The translations under genes and the position numbers were made by a program. This document shows positions 45,519 to 57,967 of a DNA stretch of 64,000 nucleotides, in pieces. The notes under the pieces were generated by a model that saw only the letters and a list, made by a program, of their open reading frames with translations, was not told where the DNA came from and ran no database searches. Numbering within the stretch: position 1 is the stretch's first letter; every line of letters begins with the position of its first letter. This DNA is from Patiria miniata (taxonomy: Eukaryota; Echinodermata; Asteroidea; Valvatida; Asterinidae): positions 9,830,777 to 9,894,776 of the forward strand of contig NW_024037076.1 in NCBI RefSeq assembly GCF_015706575.1, in the 5' to 3' direction.

Positions 45519-45828
45519 GGGCGGATCCGGGGGAGGGAGTGGCAAAGGGGGGCATGCCCCCCCCCAAGAAAAAACCACGAAACCATTTTTTTATGTGACT
45601 TCGCAATAAAGGCAGACAATGATTACATCACCATCTTTTCCTCAAAGAACATTGGTTAAAGTGGTCAAAAATTGCCTCATATCGAACCACAGAGCATCTG
45701 GAATCCATTTTTCCCCCGGAAAGGCTCCGAACCCCACGCCGTAATTTTTTTGACCCACTTTTCTGGGACCACATTTTTTTTGGCCCCCCCAAAAAAAATT
45801 TGTGCTCTGGATCTGCCCTTGCCTCAGC
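45519..45828 (-). mobile_element. MITE family copy e, full length
   Basis: Ends 'caagggcggatccggggg' (left) and 'ggatctgcccttg' (right), inverted. On the - strand it carries the family interior 'ttacggcgtggggttcgga', 'gatgctctgtggttcgatat', 'tgtctgcctttattgcgaag'. It is the arm-1 counterpart of 54,871-56,692, which is split by a foldback element. Confidence 0.85.
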
Positions 45829-45829
45829 C

Positions 45830-48125
45830 GTATATAGAGATCAAACTTTACGTATTTCCTGTTTACCAGTGTGTTCACGCATGTTATCCGTATTTTGTTT
45901 TAGTGTTTTTGCTATCTTACTCAGATTTTGCCCTCGTTTTACCCTGTATGAACCACATGCCAATTTCAACTGAACACAATTAATGATCACAGATGACGAT
46001 CACACAATTACTTGTCATATGATCGACGCACAGTTTCAGTTTTAGTCAAACAAAAAGTATGCATTTGTTTTGTCAAAGCAATGGTCATTTAGTATGATAC
46101 GGGGTTGTCGAGCTGTGGTTTGTAAACCTAAAATGTGGGTGTATTTTTTTTGTTTTGCTTAAAGGCATACGATCATTTGCAATCATCCAGATACAAATTG
46201 AACATAATTGTCAAATGATAAACAAATGGTAATCAATCCTCTGTGGACAATAATGTCTTCTTATCACAATAACAACTTGAGAAACGTCTAGCTTTGTTTT
46301 GCAAGGTTGTTTTGCTTTTATTTGACAAAGACTAAACAGACAAATACAAAATATGTTCTCGTTTACTGTATTATGTTTTTCGAGTGATATTGTCATCGGA
46401 ATGAAAAAAAATGATTTGCAAATGGTCCTATAGTCAGTTTTAACAACTTAAGGACTGTTAATCAGTTTAATCATTATTGCGGTGTAGTTACGTATTTCAT
46501 ATACGTTATGTATTCACGCATGTTATCCGTATTTTATTATATTTTAGTGTTTTTGCTATCTTACTCAGATTTCCCCTCATTTACCCCATACCACAATGTC
46601 ATGCCAAGCTCAACTGCACACAGTTTATGATCAGACCCGAAGAAAATTACTGTCTTCTGATCGACACACAATTTTAGTTTTAGTCAAACAAAGCAATGCA
46701 TTGCAGGTGGCTCGTAAAATTTGTCATTTTCAATTCCTAATCGGCTAGAAATGTAAATTCTGACAGACTTACATTGAGAGAGTAGGGTACATTGAGAGAG
46801 TTGGTCACAGTATCCTACAGAGTTACATTACACATTTGTTTTGATAAATCGATGGTCATTTGGTATGATACGGGGTTGTTGAGCTGTGGTTTTAAAAAGA
46901 ATTAGTTAGACTTAATGGCATGAGATCATTTGCAATCATCCAGATACAAATTGAACATCATTGTCAAATGATGAACAACTGATAATCAATACGTGGTGGA
47001 CAATAACGTCTTCTTATTACAATGACAAATTTAGAAACGTCTGTCTTTGTTGTGCTTTTATTTGACAAAGAGTAGGCAGACAGATACACAATTATGTCCC
47101 AGTATAATGTATTACGTTTATCGAGTGATATTGTCATCGGATTAAAAAAATATATGTGCAAATGGTCCTATCGCCAGTTTTCAGAACTTGAGGATTAATT
47201 ATTATTGCAGTGTATTTACGTATTTCCTATATACTCTATGGGTTCACAAATGGTATCCGTATTAGTTTATTGTGTTTGCTTTCTTACTCAGATTATCCCC
47301 TTATTAGCCCATATAAACCAGATGCCAAGCTCAATTGCGCACAATTTATGATCAGAAGTGAAGACAGTTTACTCGTTTTCTGATGGACACACAGTTGTAT
47401 GCACTGCAGGTGGCTCGTAATTTTTTTTATTTTCAATTCTCAATCGGCGAGAAATGTAAATTCGGACAGACTAACATTGAGAGAATTGGTCACAGTATCC
47501 TACAAAGTTACATTACACATTTGGTTGGATAAATCGATGGTCATTTAGTATGATACGGGGTCGTTAAACTGTGGTGTGGAAACATGAAATGAGGGTGTGT
47601 TTTTGATTTACTTAAAGACATGAGGTCAATTTCAATCATGTAGATACAAACTGACCGTTACTGTCAAATGATCAGCAAAATGATAATCAAACCGTGGTAG
47701 ACATTAATGTCTTCTTATTACATTAAAAACCTTACAAAACGCCTTCCTTTGTTGTGCACAGATGTTTTGCTTTCATTTTACAAAGATTAAGCAGACAAAT
47801 TCCAAATAGGTTATGGTACATGCATTTCGTTATGAGTAATAATGTCATTGGAATTTATATAATGATGTGCAAACGGCCCTGTTGTCGTTTTGAGAACTTG
47901 AAGATAAATAATTACTTTGATTATTGCAGTATATTGTGCGTTTACAGATATCCATCTTTATCCATACTTCAATTCAGCATCTACGAAATCGATTTTACGA
48001 TTTTGGAAAATGAGTTTTGGAAATTTGCGTGACATTTTGCATCTTATTATCCGGGTTTTGTCTGTTTTATGTTGTCGCATTCTATTGGCCTATTCAGATT
48101 TCATCGATTCCTTAGCTCCCAAATA
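45830..48125. repeat. Tandem repeat of about 0.65-0.73 kb units, three plus a partial
   Basis: Units start near 45,850, 46,486, 47,218 and 47,935, each with 'tacgtatttcctgttta' / 'cgcatgttatccgtatttt' / 'gctatcttactcagatt', and each has near its end 'gataatcaat..gtggacaata', 'gtcttcttat' and 'gagtgatattgtcatcgga'. Degenerate; non-coding (stop-rich). The inverted arm (53,215-54,840) has about one unit fewer. Confidence 0.85.
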
Positions 48126-48249
48126 ATATAGGTGTTACTTTTCAGTGAATCAAAAACGGTTACTCAATACAATGCGCATTTGAATTGGCTCATGATGGTT
48201 TTATATGCAATTTGCATTGGTTGTGGGTTAAAAATAAAATAAAATACTG

Positions 48250-48569
48250 AATTCAGCGTTGGCTGCATTTGTCATATTTGTTTTAAGGCTTTAAAATTGG
48301 GTTCAGGTCTCGTGGGGTCGGGGTGGACGTAAGGATGAAGGTGGCGGTGGTAGTGAAACTGGGGTGACGTTGGGTTAGGGTTTGGGTTGGCTAGGGGTTT
48401 GGGGGTTTAGATTTTTGGGAAGGGGTTAGAAAGGGGCTAGGGTTCTTCGTCTGGATTGGGCTGGGAATGTTTTAGTGGGGGTAAGGTTGGGGGTTGGAGG
48501 CGGTTGGGGAAGAAAGTGGGTGTTTGGCTTAGAGTTCGGCCTGATTTGGGTTGTATTTGGGTGGGATTC
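48250..48569. repeat. G-rich end of arm 1
   Basis: Runs of 'gggttagggtttgggttggc', 'taggggtttgggggttta' and similar up to 'gggtgggattc'. The reverse complement occurs at 52,939-53,215 with the same boundary word 'gaatcccaccc'. Not a telomeric array: TTAGGG occurs only sporadically. Confidence 0.85.
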
Positions 48570-48689
48570 ACTTGCACTTGCCTCCCCCGATTTTCCCAGG
48601 CCACAAAAGTGCCGCTCTCGCGGTCATTAATGTGCCCCCCTCGAGATGAAAACAAAACTGCCCCTCACACGCGCTTAAAAAGTCCTTCA

Positions 48690-49775
48690 CGTTTATCGCC
48701 CTAACCAGCGACAGCAGTCACAGACGCCAAACTCCTAGTCGTCCAGAAAATCTGCTTCATGAGAAGTCCGGTATGACCGATTTCAGCCGATGATCTTCCT
48801 CTCTACAACGATTCTGTGTATCAAGGTGAAGTGTCGTGATCATCCGATCATGTCGTCACTGTCTCCAGAAAGTTCGATGAATGCAAAAATCTTGAATCAT
48901 TGGCGGTAACTATACATGTCCCGTATCACAGAGTTCAATGCAATGTGAGTGACTTGTTCCGCTGGCCCTGCGGTTGTTGGATGTGTTACAAGCTTATACA
49001 TGATAGGTGTCAGCTTGTCGCTAGGTAACAACGTGGCGGTAAACGTGTCAGCATCCCCTATTGTCTCTAGTGAACCTATCGATGAGCCAGAAATTCATTC
49101 TCTGGAGGAGACATTTCTGGAAATCTTCCCCTTACGTGTTGCGACCAGATCTCAGTTGAAAAGTGCAGGAAAAGGAGGTAGCTGAGTCAGTGCCTATACA
49201 GGAATACCCTGGCGTTTGGCTGACGGAAACTTTCTTCCACGATTTGGATGGAGATATGGGAGTGTCTCAAGACGCTTAGTTTAGGCAATCCTTGCTGATA
49301 TTATAAGCAGCAAGACCACCCATTTTTGAGGACGCTCGCCCAGACAGTATGTTCTGAGGAAGAGTCCATGGGGGTTCCAAAGTGCTCCTACGTCAAGTCT
49401 GGCGTGTTGATGAGGAAATAGAGATTGTAGACCTACCCATAGACAAGCTGATGAAGAAAGTAGTACTGCCCATCAAATTGTTTTCAACCGTGTTACCGCA
49501 ATGGAATCTTCAGAATTGATCATGAGATTCCAGTGGCAGGTCATCTTGGAATCTGGAAGACACAAGAAAGAATTATTGCACATTTCTACTAGCCAATAGC
49601 TACATCAACATGTAGTAAGTTTTTCAAGACGTGTCATACCTGTCAGTTGGCGGGAAAACCACAGCCATCAATCAATCCTTCGCCGATGAAACCCATACCC
49701 GCGTTTGATGAGCCATTTAGTAAAGTCAAAAATGATTGTGTTGGTTCTGTGCCGCGGATAAAGTCCGGACATCAT
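48690..49775 (+). pseudogene. Decayed Ty3/Gypsy pol fragment (integrase region)
   Basis: Near 49,520-49,770 the + strand reads, with frameshifts, the integrase HHCC zinc finger and the following core: PVAGHLGIWKTQERIIAHFY, KTCHTCQLAGKPQPSINPSP, MKPIPAFDEPFSKV. Upstream (49,330-49,450) a linker reads EEESMGVPKCSYVKSGVLMR. Stops and frame shifts throughout. It occupies the spacer between the two inverted arms. Non-functional. Confidence 0.75.
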
Positions 49776-49919
49776 AGTCCGTGGGACGAGGCCTTTTTTT
49801 CACTCGCCGAGCGGTCTGGTTCGCCGAATTTTATAAAACTGCACAGACATGTAGATTATGGTGTACCATATCAAAATAAATTTGTTCCCCGATCCACAGT
49901 TTGTTTGGGAATGAAAAAA

Positions 49920-51320
49920 TCTGGGATGAAAACGCCAACAAATCTAAATGAGAATAAACCATAAGAAACAGCGTCCTATATTGACACAGTCAGAAACCTT
50001 TTCCCGCGCAATGGCCGTCCGAGTTCGGGCGGTCTGTTCTTGACGCGAGTATTATTGTCGTTCTTGCGCTCGAACAGCGCAAGAACTTGTAACGTAGAAA
50101 AATGGATCACTACAGAAAAAAACCTGGTTCCAATGATTATGTCGCGATTTAGCTTTTTAAAAAAACTGGGACCAAAAAAAGAAAAGAAAAGGAATCAAGG
50201 AAACAAAAATAGACTTCTCACAAAATTTAATTTAGTATCAAAAAAACCTTCCAACAAACAAAAAAACAATTTCTATCCTTTATAAGTGCAAAAAACTAGT
50301 TTCCAGAAATACTTCAAGGCAAAAAATCTCAATCAGGATCAACAACGTATAAAACACTCAAAAGAATTCGCCAGGGATAAAAAAAATTAACAATTTGATA
50401 AAAAAACTAAGTTAAAAGAATAAAAACCAAAGGAAAAAAATAAAGGAGAAACCCACACAGCACTAAAGGAAATGACTCTAAAAGCACAGGAATGAACTAA
50501 AAACCTGCAACAAGAAAATAAGAAACAAATGGCAATTTAAAAACAGTTCTTATAAAACAAAACTCCTATGAAACTACAGTCCATGTACTAAAGTATCCTC
50601 TAAGCAACAAAAGGGTCCAAATGCAAGTTTGCCACTGTGTGCACAAGGGATTAACACATATAAACTTCAAGATCCTGCGCAGTCCTATGGGTCATTATGT
50701 ATGCAATCCTCTGGACTGTCTCAATAAACTATTACTTCTGGGAAGGAGGGAACAAAGGATTAAGGCATGGTCTAGGCTAATTGAATACAGGTCTATGTAT
50801 ATGAAGTCAAAAAGAGCAACTAAATAAATCTAGAAAAATATGAAAATCCACGAGAATGCAAGAAAAAGGAACTTAAACTTTGTGGATAACATACACATGA
50901 AACTTAAATGCAGGTAATCCTAGACTCAAGCAATTAAAACTTGGACAAAATTATATTACACAACTTATTAGAATCACACGACTTCAATACTTTCAAAGAA
51001 TGGACACCTCAAATGTTTAGAAATGAGCCAAAAGAATAATCAAGTTGGAATAAAAACATAAAACAGTAATCAAAAGTTTCAAAGTTTCTTAACAAAAAAG
51101 CTAGCTAAAACGACTTCCAAGAAAAGAGTGGAGACAAAAACAGTTTAATGTATAGGAAAAAGAACTCTTATCTTAAAAGGAGCTAAAATGATACTGAACT
51201 GGATAATATGAGTATCACAAAGGCAAATATAAAACTGGATTTATACAATCATAAGAAAAGTAATGAAAACTCATGAAACTTACCAAAATGGGAGCAGACA
51301 CTTGTGATCGGGATGAAAAT
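49920..51320. other. Strongly A-rich tract of unknown nature
   Basis: About 1.4 kb in which the + strand is dominated by A with few G and T ('aaaaaactgggaccaaaaaa', 'ataaaaaccaaaggaaaaaa'). ORFs are Lys/Asn-rich and short. It lies between the Gypsy integrase remnant and the gag-like remnant on the opposite strand, so it may be internal sequence of an A-biased retroelement; this is inference. 49,980-50,090 holds a GC-rich interruption with 'ttcttgcgctcgaacagcgc'. Confidence 0.4.
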
Positions 51321-51329
51321 GTACACTAA

Positions 51330-51600
51330 AGCTTGAGTCGGGCTTATATGTCTTGCCTGTGTGATGCTGGTCTGCTGAATGAGCCTCTAGGTCAATGAAC
51401 TAAAGCTACACAGGAAGTTGGGGCCTGAATAAACAATGGAGGAAGGGGGAGTCCACTACTAAACTAAACACGGGAGAAGAGGGGGTGTACTCCTATAAAA
51501 AGACGAGTAGCAGATCTGAAACTAGGGAAAAACTTTAACTTATTTTCTGCTCCTTTACAAACTCTCTCTCTCTCTGTTCTTGTTCTTTGTCTTCTCTTTC
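51330..51600. promoter_or_regulatory. Possible LTR or promoter-like segment
   Basis: Contains TATAAAAAG at about 51,497 followed by a C/T-rich run with (ct)n at 51,562-51,575. The composition changes sharply from the A-rich tract. No matching second LTR is present in the window, so the call is weak. Confidence 0.25.
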
Positions 51601-51609
51601 AAACTGAAG

Positions 51610-51868
51610 CCGTTATCGTTTCAGCTGAAATCTTTGCGCAGTCATTTTCACGACCCACCTGCTGAGGTTTATCTGCCTCAAGATTCATCTTGTCCGTAGG
51701 AGCTTTGATTAGTTTTGCCTTTCTAAAAGCACTTCGAGAAATGTTTAGACCAACAAGTTATTCAACCTCATATAAGTCATCCTTTGTCAACTCGTGCAGT
51801 TGATCGACAAATACATTTTCATCATCAACGAAAGCTTGTACCTCCAACTTGCCAGCCATAGTTATTTA
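51610..51868 (-). pseudogene. Retroelement gag-like N-terminal fragment with a stop
   Basis: On the - strand from ATG at 51,868: MAGKLEVQAFVDDENVFVDQ, then LHELTKDDLYEVE and an in-frame TAA, then LVGLNISRSAFRKAKLIKAP. The 'hELTKDDLyev...L.l......K..li.a' pattern is a SAP-like start common in invertebrate Gypsy-type gag genes (recognition from memory). It is opposite in orientation to the integrase remnant at 49.5 kb. Confidence 0.5.
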
Positions 51869-51869
51869 T

Positions 51870-52938
51870 TTACTCTACGATGAACAATTAAATCGTGAAA
51901 CCTTGTTTGATATACGCAATCAAACGAATTGTAGTTTGTTTTGTTTGATTTGCAGGACCAGCCCAACTTTGTTGCGATCCAAACATCCCCAAAACATTAT
52001 TGAATTTAGATCATCCCAAAAGCTTGAATATTCTCAGATGTAATGTAGAAATTGAACAAGATTGACACAGATAATGTACCAGAATAAAGTAAACAAGATG
52101 GTGATCAAGCAGAAGCCTTGATACTCCTGAACGGCAGCCAACACTTAGGAACACTGGATACACGTTGGTGGACGAGGCATCACTTCACTGAAATAGTATT
52201 AATTCTTAAGACAGGTACTGGAACGCGAAGCTCCGTAGAATACCACGGAAAATGACTGTAGTAAAAACAGCAGAAGAGTATGGTGGCTCATCCTTAAAAC
52301 ACGAGAAAAAAAGGTTAGGGTTTGAGTTGAGATTTAATGGATAGATTTGGGGCTTGGGTTAGAGACAGCTTTAGATTTTGGTTTGGATGAAGTTCAGGGT
52401 TAAAATGTAATGGATATAGAGAGGATTCGGTTTTGGGGCTAGGATTTCACGGATAGGATTAATGTTAGTAATAATTAACCCTTATACTCATCCTAACTCT
52501 ATCCATTAAAACCCTAACATCAACCCAAATGCTACTAATCTAATCCTTACCCCAACGCTAACCCAAACACTTGTTATGTTACCCTCAAAATTGTTCAAGC
52601 ACTATCCATTAAATACAATTTGAAGGTTTGCATAATAAAAATATCAATAAGATCTAGGCAGAGCATACTGTCCGAAACGTTGAGTTTCCCGGTTCTTTCA
52701 GAGCCTCACAAACTCACAAAAAGAGATGTCGCGTGTGAAACCGTTCAACTTTATCTTAATCCTATCTATTTACTTTTAAAACTAAGCTTAATCATAACTG
52801 TAAGCCCCAACCCTTACCAAAACCCCTGCCCAAACCCAAACTTAACCCCTGTCTCAATCCAACTCAATTTAATTCTAAGCCAAACAATCCGCCACCCATT
52901 CCAAACCCCTAACCGAACCCCTACCCCAAACCCCCAAA
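51870..52938. other. Spacer remainder; G-rich then C-rich low-complexity, no gene
   Basis: 51,870-52,310 is plain. 52,315-52,470 is rich in 'ggttagggtttgag'-type words and 52,480-52,570 in 'aaccctaacatcaaccc', roughly inverted to each other. 52,800-52,938 is C-rich and runs into the start of arm 2. Confidence 0.5.
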
Positions 52939-53214
52939 GAATCCCACCCGAATACAACCCAAATCAGGCCGAACTCTAAGCCAAACACCCACTTTCTTCC
53001 CCAACCGCCTCCAACCCCAACCTTACCTCCACCACAACATTCCCAGCCCAATCCAGACCAAGAACCCCAGCGCCTTTCCAACCCCTTCCCAAAAATCTAA
53101 ACCCCCAAACCCCTAGCCAACCCAAACCCTAACCCAACGTCACCCCAGTTTCACTCCTACCGCCATTTTCATCCTTACGTCCACCCCGACCCCTTGAAAG
53201 CCTTAAAAAATATG

Positions 53215-54840
53215 ACAAATGCACGCAACGCTGAATTCAGTATTTTAATTTGTTTAACCCATAACCAATGCAAATTACATATTAAACCATCATGAGCCAA
53301 TTCAAATGAGCATGGTATTGAGTAACCATTTTCGATTCACTGAAAAGTAATACCTATATTATTTGGAAGCTATATGGTATCGATGAAATCTGAATAGGCC
53401 AATAGAATGCAACAACATAAAACGGACAAAAAACGGATAATAAAATGCAAAAACTTATTTCCAAAATCTTAAAAACGATTTCGTAGATGCTGAATTGAAG
53501 TAGGGATAAAGATGGATAATCTTACCGTAAACACACAAAACACTGCAATAATCAAAGGAATTATTATCAAGTTCTCAAAACGACAACAGGACATCATTGC
53601 ACATCATTATATAAATTCCAATAACATAATGCAGTGTATCATAACCTATTTTGTATTTGTCCGCTTACTCTTTGTAAATTAAAAGCAAAACAATCGTGCA
53701 CAACAACGAAAGGCGTTTTGTAAGGTTTTTAATGTAAGAAGAAGGCATTAAAGAAGACATTAATGTATATCACGGTTTGATTATCATGTCGTTGATCATT
53801 TGACAATAACGGTCAGTTTGTATCTACATGATTGAAATTGACTTCATGTCTTTAAGTAAAACAAAAACACACCCTTATTTCATTTTTCCACACCACAGCT
53901 CAACAACCCCGTAACATACTAAATGACCATCGATTTATCCAACCCAATGTGTAATGTAACTCTGTAGGATACTGTGACCAGCTCTCTAAATGTAAGAATT
54001 GCCGATTAAGAATTGAAATTGAAAAATTATACGAGCCACCTGCAATGCATAAACCTGTGTGTCGATCAGAAGACGAGTAATTGTCTTCACTTCTGATCAT
54101 AAATTGTGTGCAATTGAGCTTGACATCTGGTTTATATGGGCTAATAAGGGGATCATCTGAGTAACAAAGCAAACACAGTAAACTAATACGGATACCATTT
54201 GTGAACACATTAAGTATACAGAAAATACGTAAATACACTGCAATAATTAGTTAATGCTTAAGTTGTGAAAACTGACGATAGGACCATTTGCACATCATTG
54301 TTTTTTATTGCCATGGCAATATCACTCGATAAACGTAATACAGTATACTGGGACATAATTTTGTATTTGTCTGTTCACTCTTTGTCAAATAAAAGCAAAA
54401 CAACCTTGCACAATAAAGAAAGACGTTTCTAAAGTTGTTCTTGTAATAAAAAGACATTATTGTCCACCACGGATTGATTATCATTAGTTTATCATTTGAC
54501 AATAATGTTAAATTTGTATCTGGATGATTGCAAATGATCCCATGCCTTTGAGCAAAACAAAAAAATACACCCACATTTTAGGTTTACAAACCACAGCTCG
54601 ACAACCCCGTATCATACTAAATTACCATTGCTTTGACAAAACAAATGCATACTTTTTGTTTGACTAAAACTGAAACTGTGTGTCGATCAGATGACAATAA
54701 TTGTGTGATCGTCATCTGTTCAGTTGAAACTGTCATGTGGTTCATACAGGGTAAAACGAGGGCAACATCTGAGTAAGATAGCAAAAACACTAAAACAAAA
54801 TACGGATAACATGCGTGAATACACTGGTAAACAGGAAATA
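53215..54840. repeat. 0.7-kb tandem repeat, arm 2 version (about two units plus partial)
   Basis: Inverted counterpart of 45,830-48,125. Landmarks in reverse: 'gataatcatgtcgttgatca' near 53,785, 'ctgagtaacaaagcaaacac' near 54,160, 'ctgagtaagatagcaaaaac' near 54,770. Confidence 0.8.
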
Positions 54841-54870
54841 CGTAAAGTTTGATCTCTATATACGGCTGAG

Positions 54871-56692
54871 GCAAGGGCGGATCCAGAACACAACACAATT
54901 TTTAGGGGCCAAAAAAAAAAAATGGGGTGCCCCAAAATTTGGTCAAAAAAAAAAACGGCGAGGGGTTCGGTGCCCTTCCGAAAAAAAAATTGGATTCTAG
55001 ATGCTCTGTGTTGCGATCTGAGGCAATTTGGTGGTATACTCATTATCTGCCTTGATAGTGGGGCTGTTAAGATCAAATATATGATACAATTGTACACTTT
55101 GTGACTAAAACATGAAACTTCGCATGTTGGTTCTTCATGCCATGAAGAAAATGTTCGGATGTGGAGACTTTTCATATTTGACCACTGGTGACCTTTGAGA
55201 GGTCAACAAACTTTACACACATTATATATAATAACTGTTCTTGAAAATACCACTTTCCAATGACCCCAGTCTATGTCATAAGTCTTCAGGCAATGGAAAA
55301 AATGATGAGATGTGAAAAAAAAATCATACTTGACCTCCGGTGACCTTTCAGAGGTCGCGGACCTATATTTATAGTAATTTATAAGATTAATACTTTAGAC
55401 AACTTTTTCAAGACCCAATTCTAAAAGTTAGGTGTTCATGCTATGAAAAGCATTTCCATATGAAGGGCTTTGTATATCTGACCTCTGGTGACCTCTAAAA
55501 GGTCAATGAACTTTGTATGCCCTATTTATAGATATTTATAAGATTTACTATTCAAAACCCCACTTTTTTATGACCCAAGTTTAAAAATTGGCTGTACGTG
55601 ACATGAACAGAATTTTCAGATGTGTGAACATTCATTTTTGACTCCTGGTGACCTTTATGAGGTCGATAAACTTTGCATACCCTATTTGCCGCTATTCGTC
55701 ATATTTAATATTCCAAATGCCACTTTTTCATGACTTAAGTATAAATAGTTCAAAACAAGTGTATTTTAAGTATTATTCTACAGCATGTCATGAATTCAGA
55801 CCCAAAGGACAATTTTGTTATGACCTCTGATCTCCATTTCTCTTTTTTGAAGGGTAGACAGGGGTGCAACAGAATACAAGAGGTACATTGGACAAGAACC
55901 ACACTCTTACAGTGACCTGTGGGCTCGGTAAAAAGGTTAAAAATGTGGTGACCTAAGTCCATCTAGATACCACAGAGTGTAATAAGTACAGAAGAGTGAC
56001 TAAGAAAGTCGATCAGTCTTCTATCCCAGTCGCAACATGTTGCGTCTGCCAAATGAAAAAGGGAAATGAAGGTCAGATGTCACCTTACATTTTTTTGTGG
56101 GATTTGAATTCATTACATGACTGTATAATGATATGTGCAGTACCTTTCTTTTTCAATATTGAGCATTGGGTCACAAAAGGGCATTTTGACAAAGAAATAT
56201 AACAAATAGCAAAAAATAAGGTACAATGTTCATTGACCTATTAAAGGGTACCAAAGGTCAGAATATGATGTCCCTATATCTAAAAATGCTTTTCACATCA
56301 CAAAGAACCAACTTTTAGACATGGTTCCTGAAATAGTTGGGTTTTGAATAATAAATCTTATGAATATTTATAAATAGGGCATACAAAGTTCATTGACCTC
56401 TTAAAGGTCACCAGAGGTCAGATATGAAATGCCCTTCATATGAAAATACTTTTCATAGCATGAACACCTAACTTTTAGAATTGTGTCTTAAAAAAGTTGG
56501 GGTTTCAAGTGCTTATCTTATAAATTACTATAAATGCAGTATATAAAGGTCATTGACCTCTGAAAGGTCACCGGAGGTCAAGTATGATTTTTTTTCATAT
56601 CTGATCATTATTTCTATTGTCTGAAGACCTATGACATAGACTAGGGTCACAGGAAAGTGGTGTTTGGCCCCCGCCCCTGGATCCGCCCTTGG
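54871..56692 (+). mobile_element. MITE copy f split by a foldback element
   Basis: The MITE starts 'caagggcggatccagaacac' and runs to about 55,060 ('attatctgccttgata'), with part of its middle missing. Its right end resumes at about 56,668 ('cccctggatccgcccttg'). Between lies a foldback: left arm about 55,110-55,740, right arm about 56,060-56,650, loop about 55,740-56,060. Arms are built of 4-5 units near 150 bp, each with GACCTCTGGTGACCTTT, 'aggtcaa..aactttg' and 'ttataagatt'. Example of pairing: 'aattctaaaagttaggtgtt' at 55,419 and 'aacacctaacttttagaatt' at 56,461. Arm 1 has only the plain MITE here. Confidence 0.85.
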
Positions 56693-57967
56693 GGTGAGGT
56701 TAAGTGCTCTTCTGCGGTTTTCCTCCCACCTCTTAAACTGTATCATTTGATTATCAATGTCTTCTCTCTACAGGTTTCTTGAGGCTTGTAAGCTTCAGTG
56801 CCTAGGGCAATTTTAAGTAATTCTTGGTGACATTACGAGAAATAATTAATAATAATGATACTACACAATGTTTATCCCTCTATCCACAATGATAGAAAAC
56901 ACTCAGGAACGGCATTATCAAGTTTATCAGAATGATTTTATAAGCAACAGACGCATGATACTTGAATTAATGCGATTGTAATGGGCATATTTTTTACCAA
57001 ACACCGCAGTCGAGGAACAGTCCTTCGTGGCTAATACGATCCACGATTCCCTCAAAAGAGCAATCGACTACAGGCAGTATTTTTTAAACCATATCGAGTT
57101 ATTCTATTCATAAGAGCTCATACAAAATGTTGAGCTCATACAAAATAGCGAGGAGAACTACCTGTGTACAATAATACAAGGTATGCGGATAAAATACGTG
57201 CAATCCGTTAAACTACCTCCCTATGATATGAGCGTGGTGAAATTCTGCTACACAATTGCCTCAATCATATAATTATGATCTAGCGAATACTACCAGATAA
57301 CAGAACATTATCAAGTTATCAGCTGTTTGACTACAACAATGACAAGTATTAGCAATATTGGAAAATTAAAGTATAATACATGACTTCAGATCACCCGACC
57401 GACTCAGTATCAACGCTGCCTGGCCATTGTCGAGGTCGTAAATCAATCATTAGTTTTCTCAAAACACTGTTCTATAAATGTCTACTTAGTTTAATAATGA
57501 AACAAACTGTATCACCATTAGTAATGATTGATATTATATAATGTAATTAATTCTACGCACGTACAGCACTAACAAAAATATCTTGGATATCCCATACACC
57601 GATATTTACTTTTAACGTAACCTTCATATACATGTTGTTGATTACAACTTTTTTCTGGGTAACATACGCAGAGGTAACAATTTGAAAGCTAATATGCTGG
57701 TAAAAAGCGTCCTGATTAAACCATTGGCTCAATATGCGAACTTTGTCTAAAGAAGACAATATCAGATTTTTTTTTTTAAATGGAACGTTTCTTGAAATGT
57801 TTAACGCGAAGTCATGAAATAATTCCTTGCATTAATTTTAATCTTTCAGTTTAGAATACAGCGACCTGCTATCTAGTAATCAATGGGAAACAAGTAACAA
57901 TTACGTAAGAAATGTGCTCCACGAGTTTACCAAAACGCTATTAACTTGCAGTGAACGGATGGGGCGT

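Larger units (their letters stand above)
39646..48569 (+). repeat. Arm 1 of giant inverted duplication
   Basis: This segment recurs as its reverse complement at 52,939-64,000. Pairs checked by eye: EGF exon 39,795/63,851; SEA exons 40,533/63,159 and 41,046/62,636; TM exon 42,668/61,286; terminal exon 44,184/58,012; 'cctcgacaatggccaggcag' at 44,760 against 57,415; MITE 45,519/56,692; the G-rich end 48,300-48,569 against C-rich 52,939-53,215. The outer limit is set only by the window end. Confidence 0.95.

Noticed and set aside
48300..53215. TTAGGG-like words suggesting an interstitial telomere
   Set aside because: The hexamer is sporadic and the runs are irregular 'gggtttggg' mixtures, not a telomeric array.
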